Origin: Vicia villosa
Taxonomy: Eukaryota; Streptophyta; Magnoliopsida; Fabales; Fabaceae
DNA: 64,000 nt
NCBI RefSeq assembly: GCF_029867415.1
Contig: NC_081186.1
Location: 11,540,930 to 11,604,929, forward strand
Reading direction: 5' to 3'
Both the position numbers and the translations under genes were made by a program. The notes beneath the pieces are model-generated. The model did not search any database and was not told the origin of the DNA. It worked only from the letters and a program-made list of their open reading frames with translations. Below are positions 10,151-22,050 of the stretch, in pieces. Each line of letters opens with the position of its first letter. Within the stretch, counting starts at the first letter, position 1.

Positions 10151-12186
10151 AAGCTATCATAGTTCAGTAACAAGGGGAGGCGAGTTCAGAAGCATACATA
10201 AGCTCGTAACACTTGTAATCACTTGAAAAAAAATTCAAAGAAAACTCAAATTCGAATTTGTAATTTCAGTCCATTTCAATACAAACTAAGCATTCATACA
10301 CCTTCCTTGAACACCACTGAAACTATCTCAATCAATTACAAGCCTTGAAGCTCACTGAATCGAGCTACATAAGTCAAAATTTGTTCAAACTAAAATCAAT
10401 TCGTATCTGGTTATTCACACATGTTTAACAAGATGTAGACATACTATTGAGTTTGGTTTGAGGTGTAGATCATTTCTGGAAACTTAATTGAAGTTTGGAC
10501 ACGTACAAACGAAATCACCATTTTAGGGTTCATAGCTTCAAAATTAGGGCTTTCCAAATTAGGCAAAATTAGAGATTCTAAATAGTACCATTAGATTCGT
10601 ATGGACAAAACGAGTTGAATGGTACCATCGCGCCAAACTTATTTGCTTGTTTACCCCTATTCGTTATTTTGCAGAATTAGGGCTCACTTACAATAGCGCT
10701 TTTTTACAAAAGCGCTGTAAAAGGCCTTGTCTGAAGGTTGAAGACGATGAGGTGTCTCCCCCTCATTGGTCCAGAAGCGCGCGCGTGTTTTTAAACTTTC
10801 CACTAATCCAGTGTTTTGCAGGTGTAACGTATCCCACGTGCCTCACCATCTGGACCACCTGATTTCATTTAATGACTCATTCAACGCGCCAGATCAAACA
10901 ATCCTTATCATGCACTCTCCAGCCTACCACACAGGATCAGTATCCTTTTATTTCTATTTTATTTTCTATTTTATTTTAATTTCTTTGTCAAAATTAATTA
11001 AAAATAGTTTTAAAAATCCAAAAAATGCATAAAAAATATTTTTAGACTTCTAAAATAATATATTATTTTCTGAAATAAAAATATTTTATTTTTCTTCATA
11101 ATTTCAATATTTTGCATAATTAATTAGTATATATTTATATATTTGCTTTTTAATTATTCTAACCAATCAAAAAATCATAAAAAAATTGTTCTTTATATAA
11201 AATATTGTTTATATATTATAAACTAATTTTGTACATATTTTGAATAATTTTCTTTTTAAGTTTTAATTATTTGTATAATTATTTGCATAATTATGTTTTA
11301 ACTAACTTAAATCAATTCCAAAAATTCCAAAAAAATTAGTTTTGTTTTAAAATTAATTGACAAATATTTTGTACATATTTTAAACTTAATTTCTAGGTTT
11401 AAATCTATTTTTCATCTTTTTTCCTCATTTTAATTTAATTAATCATGCATTAATTAATTAAAATCAAACCATAAAAAATCCAAAAACATGCCTTTTATTT
11501 CTTGCAATTTAAATTCCTAGATAAATGTATAGGATGTCAAATTCATGTAAATAGGCTAGTTTACATTTCCTGCACAATCGATGTAATAGCGTAGATTTAC
11601 TTTCCGCACTTTACATTTCCGCATTTTAATTTCCCGCATATATATAAACTGCGTGTATGTCAAAGATAAAATTGAACCGTTAGATCACTAACTTCAAAGA
11701 TAAGATATCTGAATCCAATCACAATCACACTTGCACCTCTTCAGGAAATCCCTTTCTCATTCTTTTCAAAATCAAAGTCAAAATTCTACTGTTTTGAGTA
11801 CAAAATCGAACCTTGCTTTTATATCCGGTGAAAGGATAGATTTTTAAAGGAAATAGGATAAAGACCTTACAACTCAGGGTAGACCTCCTAGTTTGCTTGC
11901 TCAAATCAAAACAAACAAAATTCTCATACACTGTTGTTTTTTCAAAACTTTCCAAAAAAGACAATACTTTGTATACATCCAAACACGGATTATTACAAAG
12001 TTAACGTTCTTTTCAAAACATCTTTCGAAAGATAAACAAGCATTTTGTATACATCCACACACGGATCATTACAAAATTCAAATTACAAAGGTATTTGAAA
12101 CCACATATGAGCAATTTCAGAGCAATTGAAAAGTAATCGAAAAACAAGTGAGCTAAGCAAACTTAAGAGCCCATGGATAACCATGG

Positions 12187-12218
12187 ATACAAAGGGTGCT
12201 AACACCTTCCCTTTGTAT
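12187..12218 (+). promoter_or_regulatory. Conserved LTR hairpin, Ogre-1 copy
   Basis: Arm atacaaaggg (12187-12196), loop tgctaacacctt and arm ccctttgtat (12209-12218) form ten perfect pairs. Equivalent hairpins with different stems occur in every Ogre-type LTR here. Confidence 0.75.
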
Positions 12219-12378
12219 AACCTACCCCCTTACCCAGAATTTCTTAAAGGTCTTTTTTCTGTGTCTTTTATAAACCTTTCCTTAATTGGATAAAATAAAA
12301 GGTCGGTGGCGACTCTGTGAATTTTCAAAATGCGAAAGCATTAAGCGATAAAAAAGAGTCAGTTCACGTATCTCTACA

Positions 12379-12855
12379 GAACAGAGGTATGGCCCGGGAT
12401 TAAAAAAATCGGAGGTCCACAGATTCAAACAGTCAAGAGACTTGATCAGTGATCCTATCAGGGGCACGTTACTTCAAGATCCCGTTCTTCAAGACCTATA
12501 CTGGGGGCAAGTGTTCCCAACATTCATTTCAAGAACTGAAGCAACGATCAGATAACAACCAGTCAATCAAGGGCAATCTCCTTCCATAATCCCCAAGAAG
12601 TTTACAGTTTATCAGTTCTTCTCAAAAGGATCATCAGTATGACAAAACCATGTTCAACCATAACAGAGTGGGCAGTGTTACCCGTGTTGAGGAATCAGAG
12701 TCTCAATCTTCCCTCACAAAAGAGTCTGCTCAGTTGTTGTATACAATTGCATTACATTGATCATTCACATATCATGCATAGAAAATTCAACATCATGCAT
12801 CTAAACAAAATTCATACTCATTTACATCTTACCTTTAGATCTAAGTCCAACCCAC
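12379..12855 (+). other. Ogre-2 internal 3' region, non-coding
   Basis: I see no gene. The style (aagatc, caatc and ccccaag motifs, catcatgcat stretch) resembles the post-pol region of Ogre-1 around 6950-7560. It begins just after the Ogre-1 LTR end. Confidence 0.5.
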
Positions 12856-12967
12856 TTGTCATCCAAAGCTTGTTATTGGATGTCATAATCTTTCATTGCC
12901 ATCCGAAGCCTGTTATCGAATGTCATAATCTTTCATTGCCATCCGAAGCCTGTTATCGGATGTCATA
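12856..12967 (+). repeat. 40-bp hairpin repeat array, left part (3 units)
   Basis: Three units of a 40-bp repeat (tcataatctttcattg..., arm, agcctgtta-type loop, arm). Arms are catccaa/ttggatg (12860-12866, 12876-12882), catccga/tcgaatg and catccga/tcggatg. The array is cut at 12967 by an insertion and continues at 20708. Confidence 0.85.
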
Positions 12968-15146
12968 TGTAACACCCGTATATTTTAATTTTTAATTTAA
13001 ATGGAAATTTAATTAATAATTAGAATTATTGGTGGTTTGTGGGATTTAATTGGAAAAGGATGGTTTATGGTGTTGGGCCATGTGTGATGTTAGTAAAGAG
13101 GGGGTGCTATGTTAGTAGGCCTTTTACTAAATTAAAATCTATTTTTCATAAAAATAAGGAATTGAGGAAAAAAGGAAAATAGATGTGGAAGAGGAGCAGA
13201 AGAGTAGAAGTGCTGATACGTGAAAGAGGAACAGAAGAGGAAGATGGCTAATCAAGATCTTTGGCTAAGGTAAGGGGGGACTCTTCCGGTTAATATCTTT
13301 TATCGTATCATAGATAATAGGACTGATTTAGATGCATTGTTTGTGTCAATTGGTTATATGATGGATTGGGGTTTTGGGGATGATTTTGAAGGGAATTGTA
13401 TGATTTGATGAATTGTATGATTATATGATTGTTATGATGATTAAATGATCCTCTTTGTGTGTTATATTTGTGTTATAACATGTATGTGGCTGATATGGTG
13501 GTAATTGAGGTTCATGACATAACTTGGTTTGGGTTTTGGGGATTTTGGGGTAAATCCCGTAATGCTGTCAATTGCGATGAAAGTTGTGACTTTTGCCAGT
13601 TCGCGCCGCGAAGGTAGGTGCGCGCCGCGAAGGCGTACTTGCTTTCTCGCATCGCGCCGCGTGCATAGGTTGGCGCCGCGAACGTGTTTGTGAGCTTCAG
13701 GTCGCGCCGCGAACTTTGGTTGCGCCGCGTGCTGTAGCGATAACTGTTTTCTTGTAAAAAGTTAAAGATGTGTAACTTTCAAACCGTAAGTCCGTTTTAG
13801 ACGCCGTTTTGGACGTTGTTCCTTAAATTGAATGTTCTACCATATGAAATGAATAAAACAATAACAACTTGATTTTATTTTAAAAAGTATCATTTTCTTC
13901 AAATGTGGGTTATTCTGGTTTTGCATAGCTGATGAGGTGCAATGGTTGTTGTGTGCATAATTGAATATGTGTAATGATGTATGTTGTGATAATGTGGTTG
14001 CTTCTGTTAATTGTGCAAATGGGTGTTGTTCATGGTAAATATGGTTATCATGTGTTTTGAGGAATGATGAGGTAAATACTCTGTCGTTGATGAGTTGCTT
14101 TGTTGTACTTGGTACACGATTGTGAGGGGTGTTATTGTTGTTGCACTGTATAATGAATGATTTACCTGTTATGATGTTGTGGTTGTAATTGGTGTTTGTT
14201 ATACATATATTGTTGATGTAAAATATGTATTTTATTATGGTTGAGAAATAGCATAACTGTGTGTGGCTATTTATTTTGTGGTGGTTGATGATTATGACAT
14301 TTGGTTGTTTAATGTTGATGATGAGCATGTTATGGTTGATACATGCATTTCATAATCATTATGTGGCTGATCCTTGACGAGGGTGGATCAGTGGTAGCTA
14401 ATTCCCATTGTGTGGAATTAGTGAGTGGGTGTTGCCGTATCCTTGACGATGGTGGATCGGTGAGTTGGGTTATCCCAGATTTTGGTACCACATGCATATA
14501 GTTGCATTTGCATTAGGCTACTTGTGTTATTATAACATGAATGGAAGAATGTCCAATGTTATAGTATGTGATGATTGTGTAATGGTTATGATTTGTTTGG
14601 ATGAATTATGGTGTTGTCTCTTGGTAATGTATTCTATTTGTTGTTGTGCGTTGATGAGTACTTCCTGACAATCTGAATATAATGAAATTGGATGAATAAT
14701 GTGACTATGATGTGTTATTGTTTATGATTCGATAACATTTGTTAATTGTGAATGAGACTCACCCTTACTGTTGATATTTTCAGATTGAGGATAGCTGCTT
14801 TCGACTTGGTGAGGATTAGCTCATAAGTCGGTTTAGTTGTTGTGTCGGTGTCATGCACTGATATTGTAACACTGGGGGAACACTAGCTTAGATTTGATGA
14901 TGATACTCTATTTTGTTGTTATTGGAGTAATTTTGCGAGATATTGCATAGATGATGTTATGCTTATCTGTTGATTAATGTTCCGCTGTATAGAAACATGA
15001 TTTTGTTAAATGGGTGATTTGCCCCTAAGTGAAGCATGACAATTGATTTATGATAATTTGTTTTAAATTGAATTGTGGCACCCTTTTTTTCATGTTTTAC
15101 TCTGAATTATTTTATTAATTTCCGCGGGGTTTAGAAGGGTGTTACA
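12968..15146 (+). repeat. 5' LTR of the young element (2179 bp)
   Basis: The LTR begins TGTAACACCCG and ends GGTGTTACA. It contains a CpG-rich minisatellite (13601-13735). The 163-residue and 67-residue open frames inside recur unchanged in the 3' LTR, but only because the LTRs are nearly identical; they are low-complexity and not credible genes. Confidence 0.95.
13601..13735 (+). repeat. CpG-rich minisatellite in the LTR (GCGCCGCG motif)
   Basis: Six copies of GCGCCGCG lie in 135 bp within an AT-rich LTR. They are repeated in the 3' LTR near 19160-19297. The Tekay LTR has a different CGCG-cored minisatellite in the comparable place (34665-34920). Confidence 0.85.
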
Positions 15147-15150
15147 ATAG

Positions 15151-15162
15151 TGGTATCAGAGC
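15151..15162 (+). promoter_or_regulatory. Primer binding site (tRNA-iMet type)
   Basis: TGGTATCAGAGC lies 4 nt after the LTR end. It is the standard plant initiator-Met tRNA complement, where minus-strand synthesis begins. Confidence 0.9.
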
Positions 15163-18100
15163 AGGTCGGTCCGTCCGGCCAATTGTCGAGTCAGTTGAGC
15201 TGCGCGGCAGTTGTATACTGTCGGTGTTTTATCCCTTGGTACACGATATGTGAGTGAATCACTGTCGGTACTTGTTTGTTTTGTTGCAGGTGTTGGATTG
15301 AAACAAGTGGGGGAGAAGCTTGCCTTCTCGGTTATGTTTCAGTTGTGAGATGATTGATTCAGTAGGCTGTTGTTGGCAACAGTGCAAGCGTTGTTGGAGT
15401 TGTTGTTTTCCGAATCGAAGGTGACTTGAAATTAAGACTTGACTGGTAATTAAGTTGGAACATCTTGAAGGAAGATGATTAGAGGTATTTGGTGATTATT
15501 TGTAGGAGAGGTGGATTAAGAAGTTGCAATGTATCAGCTCTGCTGAGAGGCTGCGAAGTTGTCAGTTGAGTAGCCTTGCGTCTCGGAAGAGGTTCAGCTG
15601 CAAGTTGCAAAGAGGATTGCGGTCGTAATGTTTCAGAAAGCGGACTTCGGCGGGGGAATGTGTCGCTTAAGTTATAAGAATGTTTGGAAGTGAAGAGATA
15701 CGATGAGGGGCTGTTTGAAATGTAATCGAGTTGAAGAGAATGAGTTTTCGAGTGAGATTTTCGTAAGCAAAACGCAGGAAAATTGCTGAATAGCTGCAGA
15801 ACTCCGAAAATTCATAACTGGAGTTCTGGACATCCGAATTGAGTTCCGTTTGAAGCGTCGGAAAGCTAACGAGATGAACTTTGTTATAAAAATAGTTGCA
15901 GCAGCTGTAACATATTTAATTACGATAGGATGACATCGGAAAGAGGTGAAGTTACGGTTACTCTTGTTCTTATAACTAGACTTGTTTATTGGTACTGCGC
16001 GGGATGTCAGTGCCAGTGTTGAACGGATTGAAGGAATAATTAGAAGGTTGTTGAGAAGTAATTTTAATAATTGAGTATACCATTTGAAGAGATTTGGGAA
16101 TACCATATAGAGCGTCGCTGCATGATGTCGATGTTGCATTTCGAATAACGATGGAAAATTCATATCTTCGGTTCCGAGTGTCAGATTGACGTGTCGTTTG
16201 AACCTACAAAGAGGAGAGATTATGTTCTACCTTATGGGAGAGTTATAAATACAGTAGATTGATCCTATAAGGAGATATTGTGAAGTCGGTTAAGGAAGCG
16301 TGAAACTTGTTGAATAGGAATGCCTACTACCGTGATTGTTTGAAACAAAATTGAGTGGAACATGTTGTTGATGAGATGTTCGGTAATGAAGATGGTTTGA
16401 GGGCCGATGGATTTTAGTGAGAAGTGAATTAGTAGTAAAGATGGGATAAAATTTAGAACTCATGGAATCGTATTTGTGATGGCAAGGTAACGATAAGTAT
16501 AAAAGAAGAATTTTAGAGAATTTCTGACACTTATTGAATGTGAGGAAGACTTTGTTGAGATGTCGAGTGGGATGATATTTGGGCATGAAAGATGTCATAG
16601 AATTTGGAGTAAAACCACAAGTTATGAATGTTGTGTTACTGCGTTGAGTAGGAAGTCTTTAAATATGTCGGTGCTAATGGTGAATGAGTTGGATTTGATT
16701 GGACAATTTTGAGACTTGAGTTGGTATGTGAAGGCACTCATAATAGTGTTAGATTGGGTATGCTAAAGATGACTAATGGTATTCTTGACGAGATTAGAGA
16801 AGGTCAGAAAGATGATGTGAGTTGATCGATAAGTTGACTTTGAATTACCAAGGTAAAGGCGGTGGATTCGGAATCGACGAGAATAATATAATGAGGTTAG
16901 TGATTGGATTTGTGTTCCGGATGTTTTGGACTTCGGAAGAATATTCTAGAAGAAGGACACCGTATTGCATTATTGAACTATGACGATGTTAATGAGTTTG
17001 GGTGCAAACTCGGAAATGGACACTATTATGTAGTAACGACGGTTTATGCTTAAATATGATTTTCAACTAATATTTACAAATTTAGGACTTGATCACCCTA
17101 AATCTCTTGTTGGTAGTGGACGGAAATCATATAGATGGGATGAACTTGTTTTGTTACCTTAATGGTATAAGATGTGATGAATACTAAGCCGTGAGAATAA
17201 TCACTCACTATGTTGTGTGGACTTATGAAGAGGTGAATATGGAAGAGTGCGACATGATGGGCAAATGACTTAAAACGGGTAATCAGAGTCGCGCAGCGAA
17301 AGTGCGATGTGGAGTAGTGTTATGAGTACTACTTGGGGGAAGTGAGGAATTAATATGTCAGGAGCCTACATAGAGAATATGTATTGATCTATATGTTGGA
17401 TTTAGAATCCAGTGGATGTAAGGATGTCGTGTCGGAGAATTATAAGTCTTTCGATTAATTGTCGAGATGATGAATATGTTATTATGGTTGTACGTAGTTA
17501 ACGAGTATGTATTCGGCGAAATTAAAACGAAGAGTTGATGCTATATGATGCTGTCATAATTTTGTGCTGTTAATAAGGTGATATTGTATATTCCAGATAT
17601 AATGAGGAATTATACTCCATGAAGGACGAAGTTGATTTAATTCTTAAAGAAGAGTGGGATTCAGTATGAGCTATTATGTAAGCAATGGTGTATTGAGGCT
17701 GACGAGTGTGATTATAACTACTTGTGTGTACTCGTTCCGATGGTTGGAATGTCTTAATAGATGTAGTAACTCAGGAATTATTGTTGAATGAATATAAGTA
17801 ATTCTAAGTGGTAAATTAGTACCATGTATGGTAAAGGATGATTCTTGAACGAATGAGTGAAGAGATTCGAAAGTGGGTGAACTAAGAAAATCTAACTGGT
17901 AATTATGATTGTGATGAGTAATCAGAGTAGTGCGGAAAAAGCGGAATGTAAAGTGTTGGATAATTGATGGTGTGACTTAAGAGGAGTCAGAGAATTGGAA
18001 TTTAATGGTATGGGATTATGAGTATTGAGTTTCTTGAAGGAAGCAGTTGGTGAAAAGGGTAAGTATTATTTTATCGCTCAGATGGAAGAGTGTGTCTAAG

Positions 18101-18516
18101 GTTGGTATGTTTGGTAGATGGAATGCATTAAGGCATTGTTGATCAAGTGTGATCATACTATGGATTGTGTAATTGTATTACTCAGTTGTTGAGCGTATTG
18201 TATATGTTGTACCTCATTGTACTATTGTTGTTAACCTTTTGGAGGTATAACGAGTAGTACACCTTTGGGTAGTCAAATGCGACGTAAGAGCTGAGATCGA
18301 TGTGTGAGATGTGCTTTCCGTTGGTTATACCAGATGAATTTGAGGATTGAGGACCAAAAGTTGAAGTAATTGTGCGGTAAAGGGATAGCATTGGTCAGAG
18401 TGGCTTAGGGAGGACCTATCACGTGGTAATGTTAATTAGGAGCTAGAGAGTCAGGTGAAGGACTCTTGTAAGAGCTGGCTACTTGAGGTATGTTTTCGAG
18501 GACGAAAACTATTTTA
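15163..18516 (+). pseudogene. Decayed chromovirus internal region
   Basis: There is no long ORF on this strand. Around 16640-16930 short in-frame fragments match the chromovirus RNase H to integrase zinc-finger stretch, but frames change and stops are frequent. The last 200 bp resemble the C-terminal end of a chromovirus polyprotein followed by its usual 3' leader to the polypurine tract. The first 500 bp are unrecognisable. Reverse-strand frames (15672-16163, 16290-16598) are shadows. Confidence 0.7.
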
Positions 18517-18528
18517 GTGGGGGAGAGT
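18517..18528 (+). promoter_or_regulatory. Polypurine tract of the young element
   Basis: The purine-rich agtgggggagag run ends one base before the 3' LTR at 18529. Confidence 0.8.
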
Positions 18529-20707
18529 TGTAACACCCGTATATTTTAATTTTTAATTTAAATGGAAATTTAATTAATAATTAGAATTATTGGTGGTTTG
18601 TGGGATTTAATTGGAAAAGGATGGTTTATGGTGTTGGGCCATGTGTGATGTTAGTAAAGAGGGGGTGCTATGTTAGTAGGCCTTTTACTAAATTAAAATC
18701 TATTTTTCATAAAAATAAGGAATTGAGGAAAAAAGGAAAATAGATGTGGAAGAGGAGCAGAAGAGTAGAAGTGCTGATACGTGAAAGAGGAACAGAAGAG
18801 GAAGATGGCTAATCAAGATCTTTGGCTAAGGTAAGGGGGGACTCTTCCGGTTAATATCTTTTATCGTATCATAGATAATAGGACTGATTTAGATGCATTG
18901 TTTGTGTCAATTGGTTATATGATGGATTGGGGTTTTGGGGATGATTTTGAAGGGAATTGTATGATTTGATGAATTGTATGATTATATGATTGTTATGATG
19001 ATTAAATGATCCTCTTTGTGTGTTATATTTGTGTTATAACATGTATGTGGCTGATATGGTGGTAATTGAGGTTCATGACATAACTTGGTTTGGGTTTTGG
19101 GGATTTTGGGGTAAATCCCGTAATGCTGTCAATTGCGATGAAAGTTGTGACTTTTGCCAGTTCGCGCCGCGAAGGTAGGTGCGCGCCGCGAAGGCGTACT
19201 TGCTTTCTCGCATCGCGCCGCGTGCATAGGTTGGCGCCGCGAACGTGTTTGTGAGCTTCAGGTCGCGCCGCGAACTTTGGTTGCGCCGCGTGCTGTAGCG
19301 ATAACTGTTTTCTTGTAAAAAGTTAAAGATGTGTAACTTTCAAACCGTAAGTCCGTTTTAGACGCCGTTTTGGACGTTGTTCCTTAAATTGAATGTTCTA
19401 CCATATGAAATGAATAAAACAATAACAACTTGATTTTATTTTAAAAAGTATCATTTTCTTCAAATGTGGGTTATTCTGGTTTTGCATAGCTGATGAGGTG
19501 CAATGGTTGTTGTGTGCATAATTGAATATGTGTAATGATGTATGTTGTGATAATGTGGTTGCTTCTGTTAATTGTGCAAATGGGTGTTGTTCATGGTAAA
19601 TATGGTTATCATGTGTTTTGAGGAATGATGAGGTAAATACTCTGTCGTTGATGAGTTGCTTTGTTGTACTTGGTACACGATTGTGAGGGGTGTTATTGTT
19701 GTTGCACTGTATAATGAATGATTTACCTGTTATGATGTTGTGGTTGTAATTGGTGTTTGTTATACATATATTGTTGATGTAAAATATGTATTTTATTATG
19801 GTTGAGAAATAGCATAACTGTGTGTGGCTATTTATTTTGTGGTGGTTGATGATTATGACATTTGGTTGTTTAATGTTGATGATGAGCATGTTATGGTTGA
19901 TACATGCATTTCATAATCATTATGTGGCTGATCCTTGACAAGGGTGGATCAGTGGTAGCTAATTCCCATTGTGTGGAATTAGTGAGTGGGTGTTGCCGTA
20001 TCCTTGACGATGGTGGATCGGTGAGTTGGGTTATCCCAGATTTTGGTACCACATGCATATAGTTGCATTTGCATTAGGCTACTTGTGTTATTATAACATG
20101 AATGGAAGAATGTCCAATGTTATAGTATGTGATGATTGTGTAATGGTTATGATTTGTTTGGATGAATTATGGTGTTGTCTCTTGGTAATGTATTCTATTT
20201 GTTGTTGTGCGTTGATGAGTACTTCCTGACAATCTGAATATAATGAAATTGGATGAATAATGTGACTATGATGTGTTATTGTTTATGATTCGATAACATT
20301 TGTTAATTGTGAATGAGACTCACCCTTACTGTTGATATTTTCAGATTGAGGATAGCTGCTTTCGACTTGGTGAAGATTAGCTCATAAGTCGGTTTAGTTG
20401 TTGTGTCGGTGTCATGCTCTGATATTGTAACACTGGGGGAACGCTAGCTTAGATTTGATGATGATACTCTATTTTGTTGTTATTGGAGTAATTTTGCGAG
20501 ATATTGCATAGATGATGTTATGCTTATCTGTTGATTAATGTTCCGCTGTATAGAAACATGATTTTGTTAAATGGGTGATTTGCCCCTAAGTGAAGCATGA
20601 CAATTGATTTATGATAATTTGTTTTAAATTGAATTGTGGCACCCTTTTTTTCATGTTTTACTCTGAATTATTTTATTAATTTCCGCGGGGTTTAGAAGGG
20701 TGTTACA
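18529..20707 (+). repeat. 3' LTR of the young element (2179 bp)
   Basis: Same length as the 5' LTR. The differences I found are G/A near 14379/19940, G/A near 14812/20373, A/T near 14857/20418 and A/G near 14881/20442. Confidence 0.95.
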
Positions 20708-21038
20708 TCATAATCTTTCATTGTCGTCCGGAGCCTGTTATCGGATGTCATAATCTTTCATTGCCATCTGAAGCCTGTTATCGGATGTCATAATCTTTCA
20801 TTGCCATCTGAAGCCTGTTATCGGATGTCATAATCTTTCATTGCCATCTGAAGCCTGTTATCAGATGTCATAATCTTTCATTGCCATTTGAAGCCTGTTA
20901 TTGGATGTCATAATCTTTCATTGCCATCCAAAGCCTGTTATCGGATGTCATAATCTTTCATTGCCGTCCAAAGCATGTTATCGGATGTCATAATCTTTCA
21001 TTGTCGTCCAAAGCCTGTTATTGGATGTCATAATCTTA
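20708..21038 (+). repeat. 40-bp hairpin repeat array, right part (8 units)
   Basis: The array resumes after the insertion. Arms in order are cgtccgg/tcggatg, catctga/tcggatg (twice), catctga/tcagatg, catttga/ttggatg, catccaa/tcggatg, cgtccaa/tcggatg and cgtccaa/ttggatg. The 9-nt loop agcctgtta is almost constant. The arms drift but mostly stay paired. Confidence 0.85.
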
Positions 21039-21389
21039 AGTAAAGTGTTTTCACCTCATTCAATGTCATTCTCGAATTTATCTGATTGTTGATGTCGTCT
21101 AATGCCACCCTTAGACGTTTCTACTATCTTTTTTACCCAGAGTTTTATCTCTCGTTTCCAAGTTTCTCCATCAACAGTTGGTCTTTTGTGGCACCCGATT
21201 CCCCACAAAGTTCAACGTCTGTCTCATATCATATTGCATTCAAATATATAAAAAAAATCCATGCATTGCATTTCATTTGCATAAGGACAAAAATTCGGGT
21301 CTTTTGTATTTAATTACCCTTCGCCATTGATACCACGAAGACGGAAGTCTTTCATGTTATATTGCTCGAGATAATTAAATAGGGGCATC
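21039..21389 (+). other. Ogre-2 tail with polypurine tract
   Basis: A non-coding stretch ending in taaataggggcatc (21376-21389) directly before the LTR. No gene seen. Confidence 0.7.
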
Positions 21390-22043
21390 TGTCGCACCCC
21401 AATTTTTGACCTACAAATCTCATTCATATGTTCATGTTGCGTTCGTATTTCGTTTGCATTCAAATTGTCGCATTTGTTGCATATTTCCCGGTTTTATTCA
21501 TCCTTTTAATTTCTACTTAAAAAAATAAAAAAATTTCATTAATTTCATTTAGATTTATGTCTTCACATTTGAAAAAATATAAAAATAAAAATATGTGTTT
21601 TAATTGTTAGTCTAATTTTTGTTTATTAAGATTAGTGTTATTGTATTTCTTAGTTTAGATTTATTCTCCCATTTTTATTATCTTTTCTAAAAAAATGTTT
21701 AATACAAAAAATAATAAGAAAGTTTGGATGTATTCCTAATTTGGGCCTATTGTCCATTCTTGCTTAAGGCCCAAACTTATTTTCTTTTGTAAAGCCCATT
21801 TTATTCATTTTTGCCATTACAACAAGTCAAACAAAAATGTACAGAGAAAACAACAAAAATCTGCCACGTCTCTGCTCCGCTTGCTGCATAGCCTGCTATC
21901 CCATAGCTGCATCGGTCCAAACCTTACACTAAAATATCCACACAAAACCTGCAAAACAAAAGTAACAATTCAGCACATCATAATTGTTCAAAATGCCTCT
22001 TCAATTTCCCTCCAATTTTGATTCAAAACCCTAAATCTGAGCT

Positions 22044-22050
22044 TATATAA
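22044..22050 (+). promoter_or_regulatory. Candidate TATA box, Ogre-2 LTR
   Basis: TATATAA followed by aggagacaac; placed like the other LTR TATA boxes. Confidence 0.5.

Larger units (their letters stand above)
1..12378 (+). mobile_element. Ogre-1: Ty3/gypsy (Tat/Ogre) element, 5' part outside window
   Basis: The order is gag-protease, an intron, RT-RNase H-second RNase H-integrase, a repeat-rich 3' region, a polypurine tract at 8432-8444 and a 3' LTR at 8445-12378. This order and the pro/RT intron are the known signature of the Ogre branch of Ty3/gypsy. The LTR starts TGTTATACCCC and ends CTCTACA. No tRNA-Arg PBS follows 12378, so this is the 3' LTR. The right flank gaaca (12379-12383) should be one copy of the target duplication; its mate and the 5' LTR lie left of the window. 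The gag-pro part has a frameshift near 1430, so this copy is probably not autonomous. Confidence 0.9.
8445..12378 (+). repeat. 3' LTR of Ogre-1 (3934 bp)
   Basis: The LTR runs from TGTTATACCCC to CTCTACA. The middle shares blocks with the Ogre-3 LTR and LTR-B (for example the tacaggtcattttcaa block near 9565). It holds a TATA box (10144), an AATAAA-like signal (about 12290), a 3' hairpin (12187-12218) and a PBS-like 9-mer (12307-12315). A perfect inverted repeat (AGCGCTTTT 10695-10703, AAAAGCGCT 10708-10716) is also present. Open frames inside look non-coding. Confidence 0.9.
12968..20707 (+). mobile_element. Young non-autonomous Tekay-derived LTR element (LARD-like, 7740 bp)
   Basis: Two 2179-bp LTRs (12968-15146 and 18529-20707) flank a 3382-bp internal region. 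The target duplication tcata is present on both sides (12963-12967, 20708-20712). I count about four substitutions between the LTRs. A tRNA-iMet PBS (15151) and polypurine tract (18517-18528) are present, but there is no intact ORF. The internal sequence is a heavily decayed chromovirus pol. It has no means of its own to move, so it was probably mobilised by a related autonomous element. Confidence 0.93.

Noticed and set aside
13837..14328. 163-residue open frame on the minus strand, repeated identically at 19398-19889
   Set aside because: It lies wholly inside the LTRs of the young element, is His/Asn/Ile-rich low complexity, and is duplicated only because the LTRs are. No domain.
12856..21038. 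Regular 40-bp repeats as a CRISPR-like array
   Set aside because: There are no unique spacers; the whole unit repeats, the context is a plant retrotransposon, and the interruption is an LTR element.
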